Origin: Ambrosia x helenae
Taxonomy: Eukaryota; Streptophyta; Magnoliopsida; Asterales; Asteraceae
NCBI GenBank assembly: GCA_030844895.1
Contig: CM061224.1
Coordinates: forward strand, 3,249,591 to 3,313,590
Reading direction: 5' to 3'
Length of the DNA: 64,000 nucleotides
Below, piece after piece: positions 32,702-45,000 of the stretch (positions are counted from its first letter, which is position 1; every line of letters begins with the position of its first letter). The notes under the pieces are model-generated. The model searched no databases and had not been told where the DNA came from. It worked only from the letters and a program-made list of their open reading frames with translations. Made by a program: the position numbers and the translations under genes.

Positions 32702-34688
32702 TTGTGATCAACTTAAAGATGGAAAATTGCTAATATTTTGATCAACGGTTTAGTGGGGGTGGGATTGTATTTGGATTTGGGTTTTATAGTAAATAACGGT
32801 CAAAAAATTGTTACCGTTTTATATTAAATAAATTCAAACGGTTTAAAAAATAATAAAATAAATACTAAAATTCGACCGTTGCAATTATTATTAATAGTTA
32901 CGAGCCCGTTAACTAGAACCAGTAAACGGTTCACGGGACCCCTACAAGTATTGGTGACGGTGGTGCCGTGCTGGTAGTGGGATACCCGTGCTCAATTCTA
33001 GTAGCGCCCCGTCCCCTTATTAAAATCTTAAATGTATGTTCCCATCAATAGGCGCATATAGAGAGAGTAGCTGCCTTTAGGTCAGTATTTATTTTGGTTA
33101 TTAATGAAGACATTAACTCATTCATGTATACATATTCTTCTATGGCTGACTTTTTATAACTACTCGCTACCCAAAATTAAAGAGGTCAAAGATAACCCTT
33201 TTTTGTGTTGAAGACAGAGAAAGATGGAGAATATATCGGTAGAAAATTGATTTAAAGACAGTATCAATGTAATTGATAGGTAATTTGGGACTGATTTCTA
33301 ACTTCCGGCTAGAAAGCGTTTATTTGTGTTTGTGTGAAATAGATTGCTCCCTTATTAGTTTCTCGTTACTTTCAATCGACAACTCTTACAAGTGAGAGGC
33401 GGGTAAATCTAATAACATGATACAACTATTTTCTATGTAACACGCTTAAAGATGTAAAGCGAAAGCATCGGCCTAGGTGGTGATGATTTCTTTGCTCACA
33501 TTATGATTTTGTTAGTTTAACAAGTAACATGTTCCTTTACGATCAAAGTTCCAAAATACGTTTGTTCCTGTCTTTTGCCAAGTGGCAACACTTACTGCCA
33601 TCATATTTTGGATTTATCATATGTAGATGAAACGAGAACTCTATAGTTAAGCATGATTGGGTCAGAGCAATTCTAGGAAGGGTCTATGAAGTCTTACGAT
33701 AGAGATGGATTTAAGAGGGTTAATCACCTAAAAGATAACGCCAATTAGAGATGGTAAGTCTCCAAAGTCTACTAACTTTCATTAACTACAAATGGTTCTT
33801 AAATAAAAGAAGTGAAAGCCGATTGTAAGAGACGTATTGAAGAACATGGACCGCTAAATCATAAAGCCTAATTAGAAGTAAACGTGAAATGTGGGTTTGA
33901 TGCATGACATGGAACATGGGGATTGTAACGTGGGTTGGGTACGTATCATCTTTAACTACTACACTCATAACAAATGTGTGAGGTCCTTGTAACCATATCT
34001 CTCACTAGTCTAACATTATTGGTTGGTATAGCCAGTTAGAAATCTAAACAATCAATTTTTCTTAATTGCATCTTTGATAGTTTGGTACCTTTCAAATATA
34101 CATAACAGTTTGTTTCAGAACAACGGTTTTTTACATTTAAATGTCACCTAACATTTTATTTTCAAAGATTTAAACTCACACCGCTTTTATGAGGGAATAA
34201 ACACCGTACTATTTGACCAATAAATCATGAGTAACAACACATAACAATTCACCTTACATTTTTGTACACGATGATAATGCGACTAAAGAATACACAAACC
34301 TAGCAGCCATAATCATGACCCAAAAAGATAATCTATCATGACAATTTAATGCATAAAACAACTCTCATTCGGTAGATTATCATGACACTTACAAATTAAC
34401 AACAGTACATCAAAAGGTAATTTACAGTTGAGGACTAATGAGTAGTGATGATTCTAAACTTTATTTATTACCCCCTTAACAACTCCAATAATTACAGTCG
34501 AGTTTGGTATATACATTAGGCCCGTCAATTGCGATTACAATTTACAAGTTTCCAAAGAACCTTTCAGACTCAATCTCATACGTACTAAACATTATGACTT
34601 AACAGCAAATGTAAAAATAGCAAACTCAAGATCATAAATTCTCATCAGTTTACCCTAATGTTCTTTATTTCAAGTTTTAATCAAAATT
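32702..34688. other. Spacer without recognised features
   Basis: About 2 kb. Near 32740-32890 it has AACGGTCAAAAA/TTTGACCGTT words like those in the Harbinger elements at 13948 and 17100, so the element containing 32294-32701 probably extends to about 32950. Beyond that I see nothing coding. Confidence 0.5.
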
Positions 34689-34706
34689 AAAGTTACAAAC
34701 AAATCT

Positions 34707-34938
34707 TTTTTTTTTTTTTTTTTTTTGAAGAGTAGTGTTTCAGCGGTAAATCCTGTATGGCAAAGCGACCACTGCCCAAGATCGAATCTCATAGCACCAC
34801 ACGAGTTTCTCCTTTCAAACCCAAGCAGTTATTTTTTCGGTGGAGCGTGAGAATCGAACCTGAGACCAAACCCGGGCAGGAACCCTCCAAGAAGGTAAAC
34901 CTTCCCACCTCAAACCAGCTGGACTGGAGATCATTGGC
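34707..34938 (-). mobile_element. tRNA-derived SINE with 18-bp target duplication
   Basis: 232 bp bounded by a perfect 18-bp duplication AAAGTTACAAACAAATCT (34689-34706 and 34939-34956). In minus orientation it starts with a tRNA-like head having box B GGTTCGATTC and ends with a poly(A) tail (the T-run 34707-34725 on the plus strand). Confidence 0.9.
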
Positions 34939-35004
34939 AAAGTTACAAACAAATCTATTATTTTGGTTTACTGTCAAATGGGGTCGGCATTGAATGCGTA
35001 ACTT

Positions 35005-35290
35005 TTTTTTAACGGCCAACATCAAATGCCCTGACTACCAGGGGTACCCATCAATTGGTTACAAAAGCACTTATACGCCCCTGGGTGAAAAACGTCTTAG
35101 GTGTCCACCCACAGGTAGCGTTGGGTAGCCAGAACCCACTAAGCCACTAGTTCCGGGAAAACCTGACCTCTCACTCGTCCGAAGGCACGACAGTGAAGAA
35201 TCAGTAAAAGCCGATGAGATCAATGATCGAACCTGACACATCAAGAATACTAGGCTCTACCCATCATTTCCAATGCCACTCTACCCACAA
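35005..35290 (-). mobile_element. tRNA-derived SINE-like repeat, second family copy
   Basis: The minus strand has a tRNA-like head near 35290-35200, including a diverged box B (GGTTCGATCA), and a T-run on the plus strand at 35002-35010 as the tail. The head matches 8050-8215. No target duplication was identified. Confidence 0.55.
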
Positions 35291-35403
35291 GCATGTAAAA
35301 ATCGATATTTACCGGTACCAATACCGTTTGTACCACTACCAAAAAACGAAAAAAGTTCGTACCGATTTGATAACAATACCCGGTGCCATTTCCTCATCCC
35401 TAA
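35291..35403. mobile_element. Fragment of the ACCGATACCG-rich MITE-like repeat
   Basis: Dense in ACCGGTACC and ACCGATTT words and ending CTCATCCCTA, the inverse of the AGGGATGAG start seen at 13156. The left end is missing. Confidence 0.5.
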
Positions 35404-35660
35404 ATAATCTTATACCTTATTCAATATCCGAAAATCCATCCTTGTACCTGCCCAAAATGTTTCAGATTTCAAATTTACCGGTTCACCTCAACTCTAATCT
35501 AAAACTGCTATTATTATTCTAAAAGCTATAGATTCAAGTAGTACAAAGTACAAACTCTTATTTTTTTAAATTAAAAAGATTTAGTTGGATTTAATATATA
35601 TATTTTTATATGGCTGATGTTATCCATGCCTCATGTCTTCCTTTCCATAAACAACAATAA

Positions 35661-35978
35661 GACTAAGCGGAGTGGGGCGGGAGAGGGGGCGGGAAGGGGG
35701 GGAACACCGCCGCAACCCGGCGTGGAAGTGGCGTGGAGGGTGGGGGCGGGAAGGAGATCACCGGCGTGGGGCTTGGGTGGGGGTGAGGTGGCAGCTTCTT
35801 ATTGGTCAGGTTTTTTTTTTTTTTTTTTTTTTTAACTTTAACACAATATAATATTATTTCTTTCCCCCCCTCTTCCCCCCCTTCCACTCCACACAATTAT
35901 TTTCCCCCCCACAAGGGTCCCACAAGTGCCACATGGCGCTTCATCCCCCTCTTTCCCGCCCCCCCACTCCTTATAGTC
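35661..35978. mobile_element. Harbinger MITE, deletion derivative of the 17100 family
   Basis: 318 bp with ends GACTAAGCGGAGT and ACTCCTTATAGTC and target duplication TAA (35658-35660 and 35979-35981). Its left about 130 bp and right about 100 bp closely match the corresponding ends of 17100-18989 (shared CCGGCGTGG, CCACAAGTGCCACATGGCGC). The coding middle is replaced by a T-run. Confidence 0.9.
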
Positions 35979-36039
35979 TAACAATAATAACCCCCTTCAT
36001 CCTGCACACAACTCAACCACTCCTCTCTCTTCCTCTCCA

Positions 36040-36192
36040 ATGGAACGCCCCTCAAACGACACCGTTTCATCCTCACCGGAATTCGAGTTCAGAACCCTTC
36101 TTCCCTTCATACCACCCTCCTCTCCGCCGACCAACTCTTCTCCGACGGCTTCCTCCTCCCTTTCCGCCTCCTCTCCACCGACGACCCACCCG

Positions 36193-36232
<40 letters not shown>

Positions 36233-36815
36233 CGTCTCAAACCCACCCTCAGATGATATTAATAATAATAATAATAACAATATCCCTTCAAACCCATCGT
36301 CAGATAATATTAATAATAATATCCCTTCAAACCCACAGTCAGATAATATTATTATCCCTGGATCCGACCTCAAAGGTACAACCTTTACTACATCTAAACG
36401 TTGGAAAGACATTTTCAAGAAAAACCCAGAAAAAAAGGACAAAGAAACGAAGAAAAAAAAGGAAAAAATCAGTGTATCCGGTGCCGGAGTTGGGACCGGA
36501 GTCGGGTCGGGTACGGCGGAGCTGAATATTAATCTATGGCCATTTTCTAGAAGCAGATCGGCGGGGAACAACCGGCCGAGGACGGTGACAGGTAACCGGA
36601 AAGTAAGTAGTGCGCCGTGTTCCCGGAGCAATTCCACCGGCGATAAGCACCGGAGATGGCCTACCAGTCCGGGTCGGGTCGGGGTTCATTTGGGTCGGAG
36701 TAGTCCGGTTTGGCAAGCGAAACGGGTCGGGCAGAGTCGGAGCTTACATGATAGTGTTGTACGGTGCTCTGCTGAGAAAAGTTCACGTCCGGTTAAAAGT
36801 TCCGGTGCCGGAGGA

Positions 36816-36855
<40 letters not shown>

Positions 36856-37023
36856 TTAGTGTTCCGACGTGTATTGGTTACCGGCAACGGATGGGTTGTC
36901 AGAGTAATGTTGGATGTGTGGCCGGAGGGAACGGTGGTGTAACGGCGGTGGGTGGTGGTGGTGATGGTGGAGCTAGCGGTTTGTTTTAATTTGAGGAGCT
37001 TGTTTACAAAGAAAGTGTTTTGA
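36040..37023 (+). pseudogene. Asn-rich basic plant protein gene with two frameshifts
   Basis: ATG at 36040 opens MERPSNDTVSSSPEFEF. The next recognisable motif, SADQLFSDGFLLPF (36127), is in a different frame, as is everything downstream: poly-Asn tracts encoded by AAT repeats (36193-36230, 36259-36280, 36310-36320, 36818-36854), KRWKDIFKK (36400), CSRSNSTGDKHRRW (36620), SSPVWQAKR (36702) and PTCIGYR (36868). A stop at 36987 precedes a likely family ending (LRSLFTKK-type) one base out of frame, closing at 37023. EFEF plus ADxLFxxGxLLP resembles plant proteins such as membrane-associated kinase regulators, but I cannot assign a function. No introns are needed. Either a recent pseudogene or a gene with two single-base sequence errors. 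Confidence 0.6.
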
Positions 37024-38583
37024 CTTTATGTTTTTTATTACTTTTTTACCCCTTTTTTTTTTTTGTAATTTATGGGATTATTAGATTTCCCTTTTTTTTT
37101 TTTAAATTTTAATGTGTAAAATATTAATGGAAAATTGAAAGTAGCTTTCTAACCTGTCAGAATCTGTCTTTTTCGACTTTATAATCGTTTTTTTGGATCA
37201 ATATGTACGACTTTAGGTAGAATAATGTATATAAATTAAAATATTTAATTTAATTCAAATGTTTGATCATTAATTATTAAATTCTTTTATTCAACGTTTG
37301 AATCTAGTTGAAAGGTTTCAAGTTTCGAAATACATGACTTTTTAGAGTTCAAGCAACTGTGCACTTTTTACAATAACGAGTGAAATTGTTTGTTTGGTTC
37401 TTCCGTTACGATACAATGGCTATCGGTGTGGGTTGAGAAAGAGATCGGGAAGCTGATGTAGCACCCTTTCCCTAATGGAAACGTTACGCCCTCACCCCTC
37501 CCCTCTCTAATTTCAGTGAGCAAAGAGAACACCAGCCCCATTGATGGTGAAAGAGTTGGAGGAAGATTGGGGAAGAATCTTCCACACCCCATAGGCTAAT
37601 ACTTGATAGTTGATATAGTACGATATCAAAGTTGAATATGACTTTGTGTTAATAAAAAAGTTTATGAACACAACACATTAGGTAAAACTCAAATTAAATA
37701 AGTTAAAAGACATATTGAAAAATAAATTATACTAGTAACTTTACAAAACATTATATATGAGAAGTTATAAATAAAATACTGAATATTATTCAAAATAAAG
37801 AAAAAAAAACAATTTTATTTGACCCATTCAGTCTTTAAACGTTGATCGAAATGAAGATAAAAAATAAGTATGTTGCAATGCAATGCTATATTCGGAATTT
37901 TTAAAGCCATTATATTTTATTACTAAAACAATGAAAAAGGAAAACGACAAAAAAAGCAAGCTGTGAGACGTCTTTGATAACATGTACGTTTGAGTTTCGA
38001 TCACATGTATATTACCATTTACAACTCAGCTTTAATTAATATTTATATCAAGGCGTAAATAAAAATAAACAGGTCACAACAATACACTCAGTTTTTTATA
38101 AAAGGCCATATATATTAAATGACAGAAAGTATATACAAAATATATTCAAAATTCAAAATTAATTACGCAAATAAAACAATAAAAAAACATTTTTGTCAAA
38201 AGGTGCACATAGTGGATTCCAACACCTTTGCTAACATGTTAGTATCATATAATAAATTACTTTGTCAACTATATATAAGAATAATATTATTTGACTTTTA
38301 TCATAATTAAAAAGAAAGTTGACTCTACCAAAATTAAACCATAGAACCAAATTGTAGTGTTTGGACTAAGAGCGGAAGGGGCACATAGGCTTCAAGCCTA
38401 AATTCACGTCATTTCAACACCAAACTAGCCTAAAGTAGCTTAAACATCGGAAATGCATAGCCTAAATTTGCCTAACGAATTTTTTATAGAGAGAGAGTTG
38501 TGAGAGATGGTGCAAATCGAAGCCGAATTGCTCGGGGCAGTGTAGCCAAATCGACTACTTTGCCGTTTTGCACTTACCTAAGG
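37024..38583. other. Spacer without recognised features
   Basis: AT-rich. T-runs at 37049-37065 and 37093-37105 could belong to the 3' end of the upstream gene. Nothing else codes. Confidence 0.5.
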
Positions 38584-38591
38584 CGCCCCGT

Positions 38592-38801
38592 CAGTGGCGC
38601 AGGTTTGTAGGGGCGGGGAGGGGCGGCCGACTCCCCCGGATTTTTGCGCAGAAGTTCCGATTATATAGTATCCGTATAGAAAATTTTGAAAATATAGGGT
38701 TTCGACCCCCCGAAACTGGTTTTCGACTCCCCGAAACCAGTGACTTCCGAACCCCCGGTGACTTCAGACCCCCCGAACCTTCGGGTCAAGCTTCGCCACT
38801 G
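38592..38801. mobile_element. hAT-like MITE with 8-bp target duplication
   Basis: 210 bp with ends CAGTGGCGCAGG and AAGCTTCGCCACTG and a perfect 8-bp duplication CGCCCCGT (38584-38591 and 38802-38809). The interior has short direct repeats of CCCCCGAA-type words. It lies about 250 bp upstream of the AAA-ATPase start codon, in its promoter region. Confidence 0.9.
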
Positions 38802-39052
38802 CGCCCCGTTGTCTCTAAAGTCTAAAGTGTCTAAACCCACAATTTATCAAATCATGATTCATTCATAGTCTCTATTCTTTTACTTTCCAAACGAGCCTAA
38901 TTAGCCCAACCGATGTCAGCCTATAGCCCAAGGTTTTAGGCCCTCTAGAAGTTGCAGGTCCTACTGCTTACGCGCCATTGTTGATCACAATAAACAGCTT
39001 TCAATAACACTACAAACACAAATACACTCGATAGCCCTTTCCACAAGTTTTT

Positions 39053-42000
39053 ATGGCGTCAATTCGTCGTCTTGCTCGAACAATCCCCTCCTTCCGTACA
39101 ATCGCAGTTCGCAAAACCCTAACCCCTTCCAATCCTCCTCTGCGTCACCACTCCTACTGTACGTTCATCATATTCCTAGCTTTTGTTCGTAATTATGGTT
39201 TCTTGTTTTCAATTTTGTATGGATATTGTTAGTTGATCATATTGTTTAGTGTTACGTTTGTTTCTGTGGCTGGAAAGGTCAATGACAAGATTTTTTATAA
39301 TTTTATTATTGTGATGTTTATTTATTTATATTATCGATCAAGTTAACAGTAGACCGGAATCATTGTAAGGTATGACTGTATGAGACTGGTTGTATGGGCA
39401 ACAGATGCGGAGTTTATAGTCCAAATGGGCTCTCTCACCCAAAAGACTAGTCTCACTGGGTCTGTGGGCCACCACTACAAGCCTCGGTGGTCACGGTTGG
39501 CTTTCTCTAGGCCACCATTTCGAGTCTGGCTGTGATACCATTGTTACAGTTACAGTCCAAACAAGAGAAGTCAACGGTCAACCCAAAAGACTAGTCCAAT
39601 GGGTTAGTGAGAGACCATTTGGACTATACCTTGCAATGATTTCAGTCCGTAACAAACATAATGTGAGATATTGCCGGTTTTTTCACGGGCTTAGAATTGG
39701 TGCCTGCAGGTACGTTGAAGCACAATAGCCACCCTTGTTATGATAAGGCCTGGGGTTCAACGAATGTTTATGGGTTAAATATTCTTCCTGCTATGCTAGC
39801 GGGGTTGCTTGGACTTGGTTTAGTCGACGTAGCGTATGCAGATGCACCTGAGGTTAGTGTGAAACTGTTATTTTGTGGGGTTTTGTTTCCAATGTTTGGA
39901 TTCTATTTTTCGCTTCCACCTGACTAACTAGCGAGTGCGAGTCACAAGTATTTGGATTTTTATTTGTACAGGCTGAGGCTAAATCACCTTTCCCACCTGA
40001 AGCACCTTCACCACCTGTTGATATGGAGGCTGTTGCCAAAAAAGAAAGAGCTCGATTAGAAAATCTGCTTAAAAGCAAAGGGATGCAGTATGGTTCTTAT
40101 CCTCGGTTTACAGTTGGTGTGAAGGGCCAAAAGGTTATTCAGTTGCGTTCTTTATCTAGTGCACTTTATCTAGTTTGAAATCTGCTTGGGTGGTTATATT
40201 TTCCATTGTCCAGTAAATCTTTTGGGAGCTGTATTTCCTTAATCTTTTAACTTGATCAGGTATTTTAGACTTAGTGAAGTGCTTCTACGATGGTATAAGA
40301 TTAAAGTTCATTGAACTAGTATGCTCTTCTTTATTTCATTCCTAACCACAACGAAGCCAGTAGCCAGTTTCAGATAGACCACCATTCTATTGCTGTGATT
40401 AATGTAAAAACTAGAAGGTTGTAGTTACTTGAGAGCTCCACCGGGTTCTATGAAACCGTATTAACTTTAAATGTCAGTTTATCAACCAATTTTGAATATG
40501 TCAATGTAAGTATGTAACTATATCGTTAACTTGATAAGGCACTATATATTCTGATGCCTGATCAATTAACCTTCTTGATATATCAGTAGGGTGGGCCACC
40601 TTTGTTTAATCATGAGAATAAGAACAATGCCAAATTTCTGGAACCACTACCCATACAGCCCCCTAGAACATCCTGTATGTTTATATTGTTTATTTGTTTC
40701 TTTAATTTTGTAAGGAGCTATAATTTATTGATTTCTAGTTTATACAATAGTAAGTTAGTAACTCATGGTGTCTGTATCGGTTATCTGTTAGCTGAACTCT
40801 GGTATAGTTAGTTGGAACCTTTGCAATGTGTTCCGCATTATCTACTTGACTACCTTTTGTTCGTTTATGATTGCCATATGTTTATCAACATTGTGGGAGA
40901 TGTTTAATTGATCCTGGAATTGGAGATGGCAAATTATTTTTAAACAAATGCCATAAACGGGTAATTTTGCTGGTAATCTTGATCACCTTGGCTTGCCTGA
41001 CAGCATCTAGGGCATCTTCTACCAAAGAGTCTTTGGCCTAGCGGTATCTTGGCCTGTAAAACTGTACCCCTCACCAAAAGGTTGAGGGTTCGAGTCCGAG
41101 GTGGACAATGGTTTAGAATTGGGAGTACATTAGATTGCTGTTCAAAATAAAAAATAAAAAATCTAGGGCATCTTTTATTATAGGGTTTACTCTGTGTGTA
41201 TGCTTATACTTATGCTATGTTTCTGAAATTTTATCCATGCCCTGAAGGTTCTGAATTATTGGTATTCCATGTTTTACAAAAAACCATTGCTGTATGATGC
41301 TTTTAAGTTTTAATATTCTTGGTAGTGCTCCTATAGGCAACTTATTTGATGTTTCACTGTAGGTTACAATCAAGTTCCAAGTCCCTCCTTCATGTGAAAT
41401 TGCACTTTTAATTTCAAACATTGTTGCACATCTTGGTGTAAAAGTTGAGGAGCGAGCTACAGGTGCGGATATGAATTTGCGTGCTTGGGATAGGTAAGTT
41501 TAAAGGCTTTACTTTCATCTGCATTTTTTTTACATTTCATGGGAGGGCATTGCACACTAGCTCAACTTTATAATACTTGAAATTTATAAATTTTGCTGTA
41601 AGTTATGGCCATTACTTATGACTGTCTGTCATGTTCAATACCAGTGGTGTTGCTTGGCAGATAACACTCAACCGACCTGTGGTGCAGAAGGAAGGTGTCA
41701 CAGATAACAACAATTCTGATGCAAATCCAAATGACGGAGATCTTTGCATTCTGATATTCCGATCACTCATTAGTGCTGATAAACCAGTTATTTCCAATCC
41801 CTTCAAACTTATAACATCTCTATCTCCAAATAAATGCTCTAAAATGCTTTATTTTAATTTCTCATTGATCTTTACATATGTGTGTGTATAGTTGGTGGTT
41901 AAAATTGCATGAAGACGGCTGAAATTGAAGCCAAAAGAGTTTAATAATTTTTAAATAATTCCAGAACAATTATATTTGAAGTTAGATAATTTCAGCTGTA

Positions 42001-45000
42001 CATAACAGCTTAAGCTTGTACAATCTATAGATATATGTGTTCCTCAAACAGTCACACATACCTTATCCTATTTCCTTTTAGTCAATATCACCAAAATATT
42101 CAATATGTTCTTGAGAGTAGTACATAATTTTCGTCTATGATATTTCCTGGTTTTGTAATCATTGAGAAATCTGGCATTGATCCCAACCAGGCTCCCAGCA
42201 GCCACGTAGCAGACTAGCAGGGACAATTTCTTAAGGACAGTGATTTCATGATAAAAACCACATCTAAATCTGAATTTGTTTCTGATATCTGCTAACATAT
42301 GAGTATCTCTCTTAAACTCATGTAGGAAATGGAGTTCATAAAGCAAGGGAGCTTTACTGCTGAGGAGCTTGAAGCTTTAGTATCTGTGTTAAAATTGTCT
42401 GGAGTGGGACAAAATAGGAGTTTGGATAGGAGAGGAGATACTGCACGTAACCCATCCATAGACAAGTCAGTCGCTAGTCTAGAGGGCATGGGGGTGAAGA
42501 TCTATGGACTTAAGGAGCCTAAATTAGAGCACCCAAAGTCCGAGATTTCATGGGAAAACATTGCTGGATATAATCAGCAGAAAAGGTACGGAACTTACTA
42601 GAAGGGCGTGGTGTTGTCGCACGAACGGTGCCTCTTTTAATTTTTTTCCCTGTATACTTGCCCATAGTTGTAAACTTGTAATATACCCTCAGGAGGAGGT
42701 TTTTTTATTAAATGTGATTCAAATATGCATTTTCATCTTTTTTTCTTAATGGTACATGTGTCCTTTCATGCGTTGAAGAATCACAAATAATGGGTCTGTT
42801 GTAATTAAGCTTGTTGACTTATGTTTTCAATTTCAATTGTTTATATGTAGAGATATAGAAGACACAATACTGCTAGCTTTGCAGAGTCCTGAGGTTTATG
42901 ATGAAATTGCTCATGGAACCCGGTGCAAGTTTGAGACAAATAGACCCCGAGCAGTACTGTTTGAAGGTCCACCAGGTTATTCCCATGACTTTCACATCTT
43001 CATGAATATTTTCTGGATATATGTAACTATGCTATATGTGGAATTTTTACACAGAAGACAACAAGTTTATATCATAATCAAACTCCTTATAAGTTGCCTA
43101 ATTCATTCAGAATGTGGCAACAGTTTGCTTGACTTGAACCCAACTTGCCTACCTTTCCAACTCTATGCACTTGAATCAGAAAAGATTTGATAATGTTTTG
43201 GTTTCTTGATTAATTCCTAACTTTCTCTATCTTATTACTTATTAGTTACTAAATCCTAATTGCTTGTTTGAGGTAATTTTCCCATATGAATGTTTCTAGA
43301 TAAGGATTGGAGTAATTTAATTTGTTTAGTCTCTAAACTAGTGTACTGTTTTGGATAAGCAAATTTTAGACAAATCGATATATTTGTTTCCCCTTTATTA
43401 TCTTGTGATTTTCCCTGAAAAGACTAAATGTACAAGTTTGTTATCTCTGCACTACACGTAGCTTTCTGTTTTTTTCCTTTTTATGTCTTGGGTCTCTTTG
43501 TAAATGCCCTATTTGTTGGACGTCTTCAACCTCAAAGCTTGGGTAAAATCTATTTCACCCGAATGTGGAATTCGAAACTGAAGCACAGCTTGCATAGTTG
43601 CACCCAAGGGTAGTTGTGTATCTTGACTTTAGTTGCCTTAAATGAATGCTTGAAACTAATGTGCTTCACTTGCTTTCTTGCTTTAATATCAGGTACTGGG
43701 AAGACATCTTGTGCTCGTGTTATAGCTAATCAGGCGGTAATATGTCCTCATTGCTATGAAGCATTTCTTTTTTATTCTTATTCATTGCTTATTAATCCAT
43801 ATGCTTGCTGGCCTCTGTTATACTCCTAAGTGTATGCATTTCTCTCTGTTTTTTATACCATGAACTTTTGAAGTAAATGGGTGCCACAGAAGGCTGTCTT
43901 ATGGTACATTTTGGCTGTCATCGTCTTCTTGCCTAAAAGTCCAGTTTGGATGAAATTTAACAAAAAGATATTTACTGGTTTCATATTGAGACGGGGTGCG
44001 ATTTTTGATCGTATACATATATAAATGGAATGATTAGCTCACCGTTGACATGTTTGTCACTTTGTCTTGTTCAAGAATGGCCGTTTACTTATGATTTTAG
44101 GTCCCGCAAGTAACAAAGTTTAAGTACTTAGGATCGTTTGTCCAAAGGGCGGAGAGATTGATAGTGACGTCACACATCGTATTCAGGCTGGATGGTGTAA
44201 GTGGAGAGCAGCATCTGGAGTTCTGTGCGATAAGAGATTCCCAACAAAACTAAAGGGAAAATTTTATAGGGTTGCAGTTCGACCTGCTATGATTTATGGG
44301 ACAGACTGTTGGGCCATCCAAAAGACACAGTCACGAAAGATGGAAGTGGCGGAGATGAGAATGTTGAGGTGGATGTGTGGTCACACTAGGTTAGATCGGA
44401 TTAGAAATGAGATTCTTAGGAAGAGGTTAGAAGTGGCTAACATAGCAGATAAGATAAAGGAGGGGAGATTAAGATGGTTTGGACATGTGAAGCGGAGACA
44501 TACGACAACCCCAGTCAGAAGAGTGGAACACCTCTCGGTGGAGGGGAGGAGGAGTAGAGGCAGACCCAAATTGACTTGGGCTGATCGGATTAGGCAAGAT
44601 TTGTTAGAATTGCACCTCTCTGAGGATATGGTTCAAGATAGGAATTCGTGGAGGCTTAGGATTAAAGTTAAAGATTTTTAGGATTTAAGACTTTCTTAGG
44701 AAGTAGGGATGGTCTCTATGCATGTGTATATATATATATATATATATATAAATATAAATATATTTGTATGTTATTTTATGCTATACATTCACTATACAAA
44801 AATATACAGTGTGCTTTTGGTATTTTCGAGCCGGGGGTCTCTCTGGAAGCAGCCTCTCTATCTCTAAAGATAGGGGTAAGGTTTGCCTACATCTTACCCT
44901 CCCCAGACCCTACTAATAGCGTCGCTATTTCGTGGGATTTCCTGGGTACGGTTGTTGTTGTTGTCTCTGTATTATACTATTGCATGCACGGGTCTAGGAT

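Noticed and set aside
36107..36637. 176-codon minus-strand frame with poly-Leu/Ile runs
   Set aside because: Produced by the antisense of AAT repeats and C-rich sequence; the plus strand shows conserved motifs instead.
41040..41110. tRNA-like sequence with boxes A and B
   Set aside because: It has an A-rich tail and a perfect 14-bp target duplication, so it is a SINE rather than a tRNA gene.
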